From contig JADKCA010000002.1 of NCBI GenBank assembly GCA_016714795.1, forward strand, positions 310,001-374,000: DNA of 64,000 nucleotides, read 5' to 3'. Under the pieces are notes generated by a model. That model was given only the letters and a program-made list of their open reading frames with translations, was not told where the DNA came from and made no database searches. Shown here one piece after another: positions 49,139-58,263 of this stretch (the stretch's first letter is position 1; each line of letters starts with the position of its first letter). This stretch comes from Sphingomonadales bacterium. Its GTDB lineage: Bacteria > Pseudomonadota > Alphaproteobacteria > Sphingomonadales > Sphingomonadaceae. The translations under genes and the position numbers were made by a program.

Positions 49139-50555
49139 AGGGGTTCCCGACCTGCCATTCCCGCCCATCGTGGCCGGGCTTTACGGCATCGTTTCGGGTT
49201 TCCTCGTTTATTCCACCCCGCAATGGCTGTTTGAACATGCGGTCGACATGTCCGGCATTGCCCAGTTCATTCCGGCGGCGACCCCGCCCTTGGGTGAAAA
49301 GGCGCGGCTGCTGTGCGCAGGAGCCTCGGTGTTTGCAGTAGCGCTGGCGCTTTGGCCCGCCTTGGCGATGGCCCAGTCGATTGTCCGCAAGATGCGGAAA
49401 AAGCCTGAAGTCCATGTCCGGGCGCGTGGCATTGTGATTCCCGATTCGATGGACAACAGCGTTGTCTCTCACCTGACTGTACCGCACGAAGTGGGCTTGC
49501 CCGGTGGTGCCCGCGCGCCGATCTTTGCCGATAACGAGCTCGGTGCGCCGCTCATGTCTGATGAGGCGCTGGTGGCAGGCGAGGAACTGGTCCTTGATGC
49601 TCCGCTTGACATGCCTGCCCCGCTCGCTGCGCCGGGATATGCTACGCCGATGCTTGAAGATGTCGCGCCGCTGGCAATGGAACCGCTTGAGCTGGAGCCG
49701 GACCCTGTCGTCGCGTCGTCACGACTCGATTATGCTCAATGGGAGCCGACCGAAGCGCGCGTGACGCCCGAGGCGTTTGCGCCAGCGGCCCAAACCGTTG
49801 CGGGTTCGCAATTCCAGATCAGCATTCCGCTGCAAATGGACAGCGAACCGGAGCCTGCGCCCGAATTCGAAGCCCCGGAGCCGGTTGCAGCAGACCCGTC
49901 ACCCTTCCAGCCGGGTTATCCCGAAATCTACCCGGCGGCGCATGCCGAGGAAATGCCCTCAGCACCCGTTTCCTTTGAAACCGAAACGCCCAGCATTTAC
50001 AGCAGCATTGCGTCTCCGATCGATGAAGAAGCGCTGGTTGCCGAATGGGAGGCCTCGCTTCCGCCGCGCGGCAAACCTGCGCCGGCCGCTGGCATGGATG
50101 TGCCGGCCCCGCGCACCGATCCGCTGTCAGTCAGCCTGTTCCCGCCGGTTGTATCGGAGCCGGAACTGGTGGCGTTTGCGGAGCCGGTTGAAATGGCTGA
50201 GCAGCCAGAACCGGCCGTTCATCTCGATGTTTTTGCGCGTCAGTCTTCCGATCCGATGCGTGTGTCTCTTTTCCCCACCGAAGCTCCGGCTCCGGCCCCT
50301 GAACCCGCTCCGGTGGCAGTGCCTGTGCCGTTCGAAGCCGTGCAAGCGCCAGAGCCGACCTTTGTCGCGCCTGCTGCGGCTATGGCTCCAACTCCGGTTG
50401 CAGCCCAGGCCCCATCCTCGCCAGACAACAGCGTGGGCGGACTGATGGCGCGGCTCAATTCCGCAATGGGAGCCAAGGCGAAGGCCGCTGCTGATCAGGG
50501 GCCGTCGCTGACCGGAATGAAGGTCAGCTTTGGAACCGGGCGTACCGCCTTCTGA
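49122..50555 (+). CDS. Two-TM protein with long Pro/Glu/Ala-rich tail, coupled to the glycosyltransferase
   Basis: A 477-residue protein of unknown family starting at GTG 49122, 17 bases inside the glycosyltransferase, with GGAGCAGCAGA upstream. Residues 12-90 have two hydrophobic segments (PPIVAGLYGIVSGFLVYS, LCAGASVFAVALALWPALAMA) and a basic RKMRKKPEV. The remainder (~380 residues) is disordered-looking and rich in Pro, Glu, Ala. It contains two short repeats of the form DP(L/M)xVSLFP at about residues 333 and 378. The C-terminus GLMARLNSAMG and MKVSFGTGRTAF looks conserved. Role unknown. Confidence 0.7.
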   Translation: MQKRLKGVPDLPFPPIVAGLYGIVSGFLVYSTPQWLFEHAVDMSGIAQFIPAATPPLGEKARLLCAGASVFAVALALWPALAMAQSIVRKMRKKPEVHVRARGIVIPDSMDNSVVSHLTVPHEVGLPGGARAPIFADNELGAPLMSDEALVAGEELVLDAPLDMPAPLAAPGYATPMLEDVAPLAMEPLELEPDPVVASSRLDYAQWEPTEARVTPEAFAPAAQTVAGSQFQISIPLQMDSEPEPAPEFEAPEPVAADPSPFQPGYPEIYPAAHAEEMPSAPVSFETETPSIYSSIASPIDEEALVAEWEASLPPRGKPAPAAGMDVPAPRTDPLSVSLFPPVVSEPELVAFAEPVEMAEQPEPAVHLDVFARQSSDPMRVSLFPTEAPAPAPEPAPVAVPVPFEAVQAPEPTFVAPAAAMAPTPVAAQAPSSPDNSVGGLMARLNSAMGAKAKAAADQGPSLTGMKVSFGTGRTAF

Positions 50556-50568
50556 TGGGCGACAGGGC

Positions 50569-50883
50569 TCAGGCTGTTTCGACTGTCAGAGCCTCGATAT
50601 GAAGCAACTGCCCATAGGCAGTGGTTGACAGGCTGACGTTGAAATCAGCGACAATATGTCCCGGCAGGTCGAATTCGGCGTGCCGGGCATTGTCGTGCAG
50701 GACCATGGCCCGCGCCATTGCAGGGCCGCTTTCCAGATAAAGATCGAACTCGTGGCGCGCGCCCGAAAATGTCACGCTGGCCCAAGGGCGGGTGCAGCTT
50801 GGGCCGAAGCGTGTGCCGTCTTGTCCCAGATGCTGCGAGAGGGCGCGGCGGAGCGCGCGGTGCGGGTCTGCGGGTCGGCTCAT
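50569..50883 (-). CDS. Hypothetical 104-aa protein (sphingomonad-type)
   Basis: A 104-residue soluble-looking protein beginning MSRPADPHRALRRALSQHL, with WASVTFSGARHEFDLYLE and FDLPGHIVADFNVSL in the middle. No family was recognised and no membrane segment is seen. Its ATG overlaps the stop of the upstream 58-aa gene (ATGA at 50880). The two therefore form a small operon divergent from the S24 regulator. Confidence 0.7.
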   Translation of the reverse strand: MSRPADPHRALRRALSQHLGQDGTRFGPSCTRPWASVTFSGARHEFDLYLESGPAMARAMVLHDNARHAEFDLPGHIVADFNVSLSTTAYGQLLHIEALTVETA

Positions 50884-51056
50884 GCGTCACCTCCCGCCAG
50901 AATGGCTTCTATACGCCGGAGCAAGGCAGGGCGCGGCATCCGCCCGGCGCGCAGATCGCGGACCAGATTGGGATCGTGCGCAATCAGCAGCCCGAAGCGT
51001 GTCGGACTCAGCCCGGAAATCCGCAGGAAATGATCAACTCTTCGGTGCAATTTCAT
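50880..51056 (-). CDS. 58-aa putative helix-turn-helix protein
   Basis: A short frame from ATG 51056 encodes a basic all-helical protein: MKLHRRVDHFLRISGLSPTR, then FGLLIAHDPNLVRDLRAGR and PALLRRIEAILAGG. The pattern of short helices with SPTRFGLLIAHDPNLVRDLRAG between them resembles a compact Cro/CI-type DNA-binding fold. It is coupled to the 104-aa gene and divergent from an S24 repressor 96 bases away. Whether it binds DNA is inferred only from shape. Confidence 0.65.
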   Translation of the reverse strand: MKLHRRVDHFLRISGLSPTRFGLLIAHDPNLVRDLRAGRMPRPALLRRIEAILAGGDA

Positions 51057-51083
51057 TGTCGGATTCTCCCTTCGACTCAGGAA

Positions 51084-51146
51084 TAGGTTTTTTCCTAGAT
51101 GAAAGGCAAACTCCTACTTGTCGAGCGAAAATGCCTAGGGTATAGG
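51084..51146. promoter_or_regulatory. Cluster of CCTA/TAGG half-sites in the divergent promoter of the S24 regulator
   Basis: Within 63 bases there are TAGG at 51084, 51136 and 51143 and CCTA at 51094, 51113 and 51134. They form two small dyads: TAGG-N6-CCTA (51084-51097) and CCTA-N5-TAGG (51134-51146). The second ends 7 bases before the S24 gene start. The stretch is also far more AT-rich than its surroundings. A repressor operator region is plausible but unproven. Confidence 0.4.
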
Positions 51147-51152
51147 AAAATA

Positions 51153-51818
51153 ATGATCGACGTTCGTGCCGAATTGGAACAAATTATAAGGGAGCAGGGT
51201 GAGGATTATGCCTCGCTCTCGCGGCTTCTGGGGCGCAACGCGGCCTATATCCAGCAGTTCATCCGGCGTGGCGTGCCGCGCAAGCTGGATGAGGATGACC
51301 GGCGGACGCTCGCGCGTTACCTCGGCGTCGATGAAGCCCGGCTGGGTGGCCGGAGCGAGGGTGGGGCGGCCGTCCGCAACAGCGCTTCAGCGTCGGATGC
51401 CGCAATGGTCGTGATCCCAAGGCTTGCGGTCGGGGCCTCTGCCGGGCCGGGCGCGCATTCTGATGGTGAGGAAGAAACGGGCCGCATCGGCTTTGATGCG
51501 CGCTGGGTCCGTCGCCTGGGGGCCAATCCGCGCGGCCTTTCGATGATTGCGGTGCAGGGCGAATCGATGGCTCCCACCCTCAATGACGGTGACGACATTC
51601 TGGTGGACCGCACCGATGGCGCAGAGCGGATGCGCGACGGCATTTATGTGATGCGTGTCGAAGATGCGCTGATCGTGAAGCGGCTCGCGGTCAACCCGGC
51701 GACGCGCAGCTATCGCATCCGCAGCGACAATCCGGCCTGGCCGGACTGGACCGATTGTGATCCGGCGCTGGTGGAAATTGTCGGTCGTGTGGTCTGGGCC
51801 GGGCGGAAAATGCGGTAA
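51153..51818 (+). CDS. S24/LexA-like repressor-peptidase (CI-type regulator)
   Basis: A 221-residue regulator starting MIDVRAELEQIIREQGEDYA. The N-terminus is a helix-turn-helix-like region (DYASLSRLLGRNAAYIQQFIRRG), followed by a linker and a peptidase S24 domain. The presumed catalytic Ser lies in VQGESMAPTLNDGDDILVDRT and the Lys in DALIVKRLAVNP. The usual Ala-Gly cleavage pair is not obvious in the linker. It probably controls the divergent small genes and itself. ATG 51153 is preferred over the 51099 in-frame start, which lies in the operator-like region. Confidence 0.88.
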   Translation: MIDVRAELEQIIREQGEDYASLSRLLGRNAAYIQQFIRRGVPRKLDEDDRRTLARYLGVDEARLGGRSEGGAAVRNSASASDAAMVVIPRLAVGASAGPGAHSDGEEETGRIGFDARWVRRLGANPRGLSMIAVQGESMAPTLNDGDDILVDRTDGAERMRDGIYVMRVEDALIVKRLAVNPATRSYRIRSDNPAWPDWTDCDPALVEIVGRVVWAGRKMR

Positions 51819-51907
51819 AGCCCGGTTTAACCCTCATAAGCCTCTCAATATTATGGAATTTCGGGCAGAAGACTGGCTCTCGCACCAATCAGATTCAGGG
51901 GAACTTC

Positions 51908-52114
51908 ATGCCGCATGTCGCCGTCCATCGCGAAACAGCTCAACTCGCGGCGGAAATGCTGGCCCTATTCGGGCCGAACGCGGCGGATGAAGCACGGGCG
52001 CGGGCGCGCGTCAGCCGGGATCGCGGCAATGTCATCCACTTTTGCCGCTGGCGGGAAGCGGCGCGTCTGATCCGTTTCCTTTCGGTTGGTCACGAAGGCC
52101 GCACGATCCACTGA
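51908..52114 (+). CDS. Small conserved sphingomonad protein (68 aa)
   Basis: A 68-residue protein, MPHVAVHRETAQLAAEMLAL then FGPNAADEARARARVSRDRG and IHFCRWREAARLIRFLS. The pattern HRETAQLAAEML ... HFCRWR is familiar from short uncharacterised proteins in sphingomonads, though this is recall rather than a search. It lies alone between the S24 gene and tamA, with no signal peptide or membrane segment. Function unknown. Confidence 0.7.
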   Translation: MPHVAVHRETAQLAAEMLALFGPNAADEARARARVSRDRGNVIHFCRWREAARLIRFLSVGHEGRTIH

Positions 52115-52168
52115 GAACAGGGTGAATGGCTGCTGGATCGGGCGTGATCCTGCCGCTATGGCGGGATC

Positions 52169-54133
52169 ATGGCCCGGGTCGCGTTCCTACCGGCGTCGTT
52201 TGTGGCGCTGGCCCTGAATTGCATGTGCAGTCCTGTTGTTTGGGCGGCTGCGCAGCAAAGCGACACGCCCCCCGCATCGGCAGACCCCGGCCAGCTTGAT
52301 GCAGAGGCCCCGCTGGATGCGATGCCGGATATTGGCGTTGCCTGGCCCGACATGGCGGCGCCTGTTGCAGGAGAAGAAAGCGCCGCCGCCCAGCCCGCAG
52401 AACTCGCCGAACGGCGATACAAGGTTGTTCTGGAAGGCGTTGAGGCGCTTGCCGCCACACCGGTGCGGGAGCGCTTCGAAACACTGTCCACCCTGAAAGC
52501 AGGAGAGAAATCGGCGGCCAACAGCGCGCAGATCCAGCGCCGCATCCGGCAGGACAGTGCGTTGCTCGACACGGTCCTGCGCGCCTCCGGCCATTATGAT
52601 GCGCAGATCGATTCCGAAGTGGAGAATGCAGCGGACGGCACATTGACCGTGCGGATGGTGGTCACGGCGGGGCCACTTTACAGATTTGAGAACGTCCAGA
52701 TTTCCGGGCTGGACAAGGCAGGCGACCAGAAGGAGGCATTCGGCGCGATCCTGGGGATCGAAGCGCAGGACGCGGTGGATGCTGATGACGTGACCGGAGG
52801 AGCGACTGCGCTGGAACGCACGATGCGACAGAGCGGCTATCCCTTTGCCAAGGTGGGCGAGCCCGACATTCTGCTCGATCATGAAACGCGCAATGCCGCA
52901 CTCGCTCTTGATATTGATCCCGGTGGCAAGCGGAACTTCGGGGCGATCATGGTGGCTGGCGAAAAGCCGCCTTTTGGCGCCGATCATGTGGAGGACATTG
53001 CGCGCTTTCGCACCGGTGAGCCGTACAACCAGACAAGACTTGATGATTTGCGCCGCGCGCTGATTGCTACCGGCGTGGTGGGTACCGTCAGCGTTGATCC
53101 GGTGCCTGCGTCCGATCCCGCCTTGGCCGATGTGCGCGTGGTGATGGAACCGGCGCCGCTGCGTTCAATCGCGGGTGAACTCGGCTATGGCACGGGGGAA
53201 GGCGTGCGCGCGGAAGCGAGCTGGACGCACCGCAATCTGATCGGCCCCGAGGGCGCAGTCACGCTGCGCGGCGTGGCAGGCACGCGCGAACAACAGGCCT
53301 ATGCCGTGCTGCACAAGCCCAATTTCCACAAGCGGGACGTCGTGCTCAACGCGCGGCTGGGCGCGTCCAATATCAACCGCTCCGCTTATGACGCGCGCAC
53401 GGTGGAACTGGGTTTCGGGCTGGAGCGGCAGTCCAACATCATCTGGCACAAACGCTGGACATGGAGCGGCGGCGCCGAACTGGTCGCTACCGACGAACGC
53501 GATATGACGGCGGGGCTCTTGGCCACCGCCCGCCGCACCTATCTGATCGCAGCGGCCCCTGCCACCTTGGGCTATGACCGGTCGAACGACCTGCTCGATC
53601 CCACACGCGGCTTCCGCCTCGGTCTGCGCGTTTCCCCAGAATTGTCATTGCGCAAAGGAACAACGGGCTATGTCCGGCTCCAGCTGGATGGCAGTGCCTA
53701 TCTGCCCGCCAGCAGCAAGGTGGTGGTTGCCGGGCGCGTCCGCTTTGGCTCGATTGCCGGGGCGTCGGTGCTTGATCTTGCTCCGTCACGGCGCTTCTAT
53801 GCCGGTGGGGGCAGTTCGGTGCGCGGCTATGGCTATCAGCAGATCGGCCCGCGCGATGCCGCCAATGATCCGGTCGGCGGGCGCAGTCTGGCGGAATTTT
53901 CGCTGGAAGCCCGGGTGCGCTGGCGCGAATTTGGCATCGTGCCCTTTGTCGATGGCGGAAACATCTATAGCGGCCAGACGCCGCGCCTCTCCGGTTTCCG
54001 CTATGGGGCGGGGCTGGGCGTGCGGTATCACAGCAGCTTCGGCCCGATCCGGGTGGATGTGGGCACGCCGATCAACCCGCGCAAGGGGGATACGCCAGTC
54101 ACGGTCTTTGTGTCTTTGGGGCAGGCCTTCTGA
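52169..54133 (+). CDS. tamA: TamA-like outer-membrane assembly protein (BamA/Omp85 family)
   Basis: Outer-membrane component of the translocation and assembly module. The 654 residues have an N-terminal signal-like segment (FLPASFVALALNCMC), POTRA repeats (YKVVLEGVEALAATPVRERF, YRFENVQISGLDKAGDQ, KRNFGAIMVAGEKPPF) and a C-terminal 16-strand barrel. The barrel carries the Omp85 signatures RRFYAGGGSSVRGYGYQQIG and IRVDVGTPINPRKGDTP, ending in the aromatic VSLGQAF. The TGA overlaps the tamB ATG. Confidence 0.92.
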   Translation: MARVAFLPASFVALALNCMCSPVVWAAAQQSDTPPASADPGQLDAEAPLDAMPDIGVAWPDMAAPVAGEESAAAQPAELAERRYKVVLEGVEALAATPVRERFETLSTLKAGEKSAANSAQIQRRIRQDSALLDTVLRASGHYDAQIDSEVENAADGTLTVRMVVTAGPLYRFENVQISGLDKAGDQKEAFGAILGIEAQDAVDADDVTGGATALERTMRQSGYPFAKVGEPDILLDHETRNAALALDIDPGGKRNFGAIMVAGEKPPFGADHVEDIARFRTGEPYNQTRLDDLRRALIATGVVGTVSVDPVPASDPALADVRVVMEPAPLRSIAGELGYGTGEGVRAEASWTHRNLIGPEGAVTLRGVAGTREQQAYAVLHKPNFHKRDVVLNARLGASNINRSAYDARTVELGFGLERQSNIIWHKRWTWSGGAELVATDERDMTAGLLATARRTYLIAAAPATLGYDRSNDLLDPTRGFRLGLRVSPELSLRKGTTGYVRLQLDGSAYLPASSKVVVAGRVRFGSIAGASVLDLAPSRRFYAGGGSSVRGYGYQQIGPRDAANDPVGGRSLAEFSLEARVRWREFGIVPFVDGGNIYSGQTPRLSGFRYGAGLGVRYHSSFGPIRVDVGTPINPRKGDTPVTVFVSLGQAF

Positions 54134-57100
54134 TGCGCTGGCTTCGCTGGGCAGGCATGGCACTCGCCGCAGCCGTCATCATGCTGGGCGTGGTCGCGCT
54201 GGTGGCAGACAGCGACTGGGGGCATCGCCAGATCGCTCGCCAGATCGGGGAAAGGCTGCCGCGCTCGGGTCTTGTGATCGGCATCGGCCGGATTGATGGC
54301 TCCATCTATGGCAAGGCGCGGCTGGTCGATCTCACCCTGTCTGACCCCAAGGGCCGGTTCTTCGAGGCCAAACGCGTCGATCTGGACTGGCGACCGCTCG
54401 CCTGGTTCGGCAATCTTCTCGACATTCGCCACATTACCGCGCCTGACGCCCGGCTGATCCGCCTGCCCAAACTCAATCCGGGGCGCAAGGATGCGCCGAT
54501 TTTGCCCGCTTTCGATCTGGAGCTGGGCGCGCTGCGCATAGACCGGCTGGTGATCGATCCCGGCGTGGCAGGCCCGCGCCGCGAAGGGCGCGTGTCGGGC
54601 AAAGCGAGCATCCATGCCGGGCGCGCGCTGGTGGACCTGAGCGCGGATGCAGGCGCGGGAGACCAGCTGGCGCTGACGCTGGATGCAGAGCCGGACCGCA
54701 ACCGCTTCGATCTGGAAAGCCGGGTCAACGCGCCCGCGGGCGGCCTGTTCGGGCGGATGGCGGGGACTGCCCGGCCCTTTGCGCTGATGGTGGCGGGCGA
54801 TGGGGACTGGAAGGCATGGGCGGGTCAGGCGCATGTGGACATGTCTGGTGCGCGCGTTGCAGACCTCGCGCTGTCGGCAAAAGCGGGGCAGTTTGCGCTC
54901 GATGGCCGGGTGATGGCGGAGACGCTGACCAAGGGCAAAGTGCAGCGCCTGACCGCCCCGATGGTGCGTGTGGCAGGTGAAGCGCGGCTGGCGGATCGCA
55001 AGCTGACCGGGCAGGTGTCGGCCAAGTCCGAAGCGATCAATGCCGATGCGCGTGGCACGCTCGATCTGGCAACGAGCAGCTTTGCCGGGGTGGAGATTGG
55101 CGCGCGGCTGGTGAAGCCCACCGCGCTCTTCCCCAATATGGGCGGCACCGGGCTGGACCTGAAGGCCCGCTTGACCGGCCCGTTCAAGACCGCGCAGTAT
55201 GAATATCTGCTCACCACCCAACGCATGACCTTCGACCAGACCGGCTTTGAAGATGTCCGCGCGACGGGCCGGGGGCAGTGGGGCAGCGTGCCCTTCCAGT
55301 TGCCGGTAACGATGACAGCGCGGCGCGTGACGGGCGTGGGTGATGTGGCGGGCGGGCTGCTCAACAATTTGTCAGCGCAGGGGATGTTGCTCATTTCCGG
55401 CAAGGCGATCACGGGGGATGGCATTCTTGTCCGTTCCGACAAGCTCAACGGCCGGATCAGCCTGTTCATCGATCTGGCGACAGGCGTCTATGATCTGGGC
55501 CTGTCCGGTCAGTTGATGCGATACCGGATTCCCGGCCTCGGCATTGTCGATGTGAAGACCGAACTGAAAGTCATCCCCGCCGGGGCAGGCAAGGGCAGTC
55601 GCGTGGCCGGGCGCGGGCAAGCCTGGGTGCGGCAGTGGGAGAATAGCTTTCTGGCGGGCCTGGCGGGTGGATTGCCGGTTCTTGATACAGGGCTTACGCG
55701 CGGGCCGGACGGCGTGCTGGTGCTCACCGGCCTCTCGCTGCGCGCACCGGCGCTGACGCTGTCGGGCAATGGCCTGCGGCGGCGCGATGGCAGCTTCCAT
55801 TTTGAAGGCAGCGGGCGGCAAGGGCGTTATGGCCAGCTATCCCTCAAGCTGGAGGGGCGGATCGAGCGCCCGACGCTGGACGTGGTGCTGGCACGGCCTG
55901 CCGATGGACTGGGTCTCGCCAATGTGCGGTTGCATCTTGATCCGGGTGCCGCGGGCTATGGCTGGACGGCGCAGGGCCAGTTGATGCTCGGACCGTTCGC
56001 CGGGGAAGGGGCGATTTTGCTGCCGCCGGGCGGACAAGCGGTTATCGATATTGCCCGCTTGCAGGCTTCCGGCATGGTGGCGCGCGGGCGCATGGCCCCG
56101 GTGGGTGGCGCGCTGGACGGGACATTGGCGTTGAGCGGCGGCGGTGTGGACGGGCAGCTTGTGCTGCGTCCGGACCATGGCCTCCAGCGGATTGATGCCA
56201 AGGTGAACGCGCGCAATGCCCGCTTTGAAGGGCCGCCAGCCCTTGCCGCACGCCGCGCACGCTTTGATGGCAGCATTCTGCTCGATCCGGCGGGCATGAA
56301 GGTGGATGGCACACTGACCGGCGAGGGCCTGTCTCGGGGCAACTGGACGCTGGCGCGGCTCGCCGCCAATTTGCGGATGACGGGCGAGGATGGCGAAATC
56401 CGCGCTTCGCTGGCAGGCGCGCGCGGGCGGGCCTTTGACCTGCAGACCGTTGCGCACGGCCGCGGTGGCACATGGCGGATCGAAGGTGGTGGCACGATAG
56501 ACCGCAAGCCGGTGCGCCTGCTTCAAGCTGCGAACCTCCAGCGGGAGGCGGGCGGCTGGCGGCTCCAGCCGGTGGATCTGCAATATGTGGGCGGCCGCGC
56601 GCGCGTCGGCGGGCTGTTCGGCGCGCAATCGAGCGCGTTTCAGGCGCAACTGGCGGGGATGCCGCTCGGAATTGCCGATCTGGTCTGGCCCGGCCTCGGC
56701 CTCGGCGGCAGCGCCAATGGCTCGATTGATTACCAATTCAAAGCTGGGGCCGCGCCAGAGGGCAAAGCGGATTTGCGGATCAAGGGGCTCACCCGCTCCG
56801 GTCTGGTTCTGTCTTCGGCTCCCGTTGATATGGGCATTGTCGCGCAGCTGACCGGAAGCAATGTCGGCCTGCGCGCGATTGCGATGAGCGGGGGTCGTGA
56901 AATCGGTCGCGCTCAGGCACGGCTGACGCCCGGTCCCGGTGCCGATCTGGCGACCCGGCTGGCACACGCGCCGGTGTTTGCGCAGGTCCGCTATGCTGGG
57001 GCGGCGGACATTTTGTGGCGGATGACCGGTGTGGATGCCATAGACATTTCCGGCCCCGTCTCGGTCGCCGCCGATGTGACCGGGCGGGTCGATGATCCGC

Positions 57101-58257
57101 AGATCAAGGGCAGCCTTCGGACCACCAATGCCCGGCTGGAAAGCCCGCTGACCGGCACGGTGCTGACACAGGTTCAGGCGAGTGGCCGCTTTGGCGGCGG
57201 CTCCAAGCTGGTGCTGGACAGCCTCACCGCCCGCTCCGGGGCAGAAGGCAGCGTAACAGCGCGCGGCGAGATCGACCTTTCCTCCGCGCGTGGCTTTGCC
57301 ATGGACATCCAGATTGACGCCAAACAGGCGCGACTGATTGAACGCGACGAAATCGCCGCGACCGTCACGGGGCCGCTGCGGCTCAAATCCGAAAATGGGG
57401 AAGGGCTGATTTCCGGCGATCTTCTGCTCGACAAGAGCCGCTATGTGCTCGGCAAATCGACCGCCGTCTCGGCTCTGCCCAAGTTGAATGTGCGGGAAAT
57501 CAACGCACCCGAAGACCGCCCGACCGCTCTGGCCGTGGCAATGCCGTGGCGACTGGCGGTGGCCGCGCGCGCGCCAGGCCGACTTTCAGTGACGGGCATG
57601 GGCATGGAAAGCGAATGGAAGGCGACACTCGACATTCAGGGCACGCCTTATGCCCCCTCGATCCGGGGACGGGCGGACATGCTGCGCGGCGGCTATGACT
57701 TTGCTGGCCGCCGCTTTGATCTGAAGCGCGGGTCGATCCGCTTTCAGGGGGAAACGCCCGCAGATCCCATTCTCGACATATTGGCCGAAGGGGCCACGCA
57801 GGGCTTGACCGCGTCGATCCGCGTGACGGGCACCGGGCAGAAGCCGGAAATCCGCTTCTCCAGCGTGCCCAGCCTGCCGGAGGATGAGCTCCTTTCCCGC
57901 ATGTTGTTCGGCACATCAATTGCCAATCTCTCCGCGCCTGAGGCCTTGCAGCTCGCCTCTGCCGTCGCCTCGCTGCGTACCGGGGGGGATGGCATCAGCC
58001 CGCTCAATGCGCTGCGCAAGGCGATCGGGCTGGATCGGTTGCGCATCCTGCCGGCCGATAGCGTGACAGGGCAGCGCACGTCTGTCTCAGCGGGCAAATA
58101 TCTCTCCCGCCGCGCCTATGTCGAGGTGGTGACCGACGGGCAGGGCTATTCCGCAACGCGCGCCGAATTCCAGGTGACGCGCTGGCTCGCAATCCTTTCC
58201 ACCATCTCCTCGGTGGGCCGCCAAAGCGCCGCGCTGCGGGTGACCAAGGACTATTGA
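54133..58257 (+). CDS. tamB: Translocation/assembly module subunit TamB (AsmA-like, DUF490)
   Basis: Very large envelope-spanning protein (1374 residues) anchored by one N-terminal helix (GMALAAAVIMLGVVALVADS) with a long beta-taco repeat body across the periplasm. The C-terminal TamB/DUF490 domain is clear: GGYDFAGRRFDLKRGSIRFQG, DPILDILAEGATQGLTASI and SLPEDELLSRMLFGTS. It partners with TamA in outer-membrane assembly, and current work also links TamB to phospholipid transport. It overlaps tamA by one base. Confidence 0.93.
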   Translation: MRWLRWAGMALAAAVIMLGVVALVADSDWGHRQIARQIGERLPRSGLVIGIGRIDGSIYGKARLVDLTLSDPKGRFFEAKRVDLDWRPLAWFGNLLDIRHITAPDARLIRLPKLNPGRKDAPILPAFDLELGALRIDRLVIDPGVAGPRREGRVSGKASIHAGRALVDLSADAGAGDQLALTLDAEPDRNRFDLESRVNAPAGGLFGRMAGTARPFALMVAGDGDWKAWAGQAHVDMSGARVADLALSAKAGQFALDGRVMAETLTKGKVQRLTAPMVRVAGEARLADRKLTGQVSAKSEAINADARGTLDLATSSFAGVEIGARLVKPTALFPNMGGTGLDLKARLTGPFKTAQYEYLLTTQRMTFDQTGFEDVRATGRGQWGSVPFQLPVTMTARRVTGVGDVAGGLLNNLSAQGMLLISGKAITGDGILVRSDKLNGRISLFIDLATGVYDLGLSGQLMRYRIPGLGIVDVKTELKVIPAGAGKGSRVAGRGQAWVRQWENSFLAGLAGGLPVLDTGLTRGPDGVLVLTGLSLRAPALTLSGNGLRRRDGSFHFEGSGRQGRYGQLSLKLEGRIERPTLDVVLARPADGLGLANVRLHLDPGAAGYGWTAQGQLMLGPFAGEGAILLPPGGQAVIDIARLQASGMVARGRMAPVGGALDGTLALSGGGVDGQLVLRPDHGLQRIDAKVNARNARFEGPPALAARRARFDGSILLDPAGMKVDGTLTGEGLSRGNWTLARLAANLRMTGEDGEIRASLAGARGRAFDLQTVAHGRGGTWRIEGGGTIDRKPVRLLQAANLQREAGGWRLQPVDLQYVGGRARVGGLFGAQSSAFQAQLAGMPLGIADLVWPGLGLGGSANGSIDYQFKAGAAPEGKADLRIKGLTRSGLVLSSAPVDMGIVAQLTGSNVGLRAIAMSGGREIGRAQARLTPGPGADLATRLAHAPVFAQVRYAGAADILWRMTGVDAIDISGPVSVAADVTGRVDDPQIKGSLRTTNARLESPLTGTVLTQVQASGRFGGGSKLVLDSLTARSGAEGSVTARGEIDLSSARGFAMDIQIDAKQARLIERDEIAATVTGPLRLKSENGEGLISGDLLLDKSRYVLGKSTAVSALPKLNVREINAPEDRPTALAVAMPWRLAVAARAPGRLSVTGMGMESEWKATLDIQGTPYAPSIRGRADMLRGGYDFAGRRFDLKRGSIRFQGETPADPILDILAEGATQGLTASIRVTGTGQKPEIRFSSVPSLPEDELLSRMLFGTSIANLSAPEALQLASAVASLRTGGDGISPLNALRKAIGLDRLRILPADSVTGQRTSVSAGKYLSRRAYVEVVTDGQGYSATRAEFQVTRWLAILSTISSVGRQSAALRVTKDY

Positions 58258-58263
58258 CGCCAG

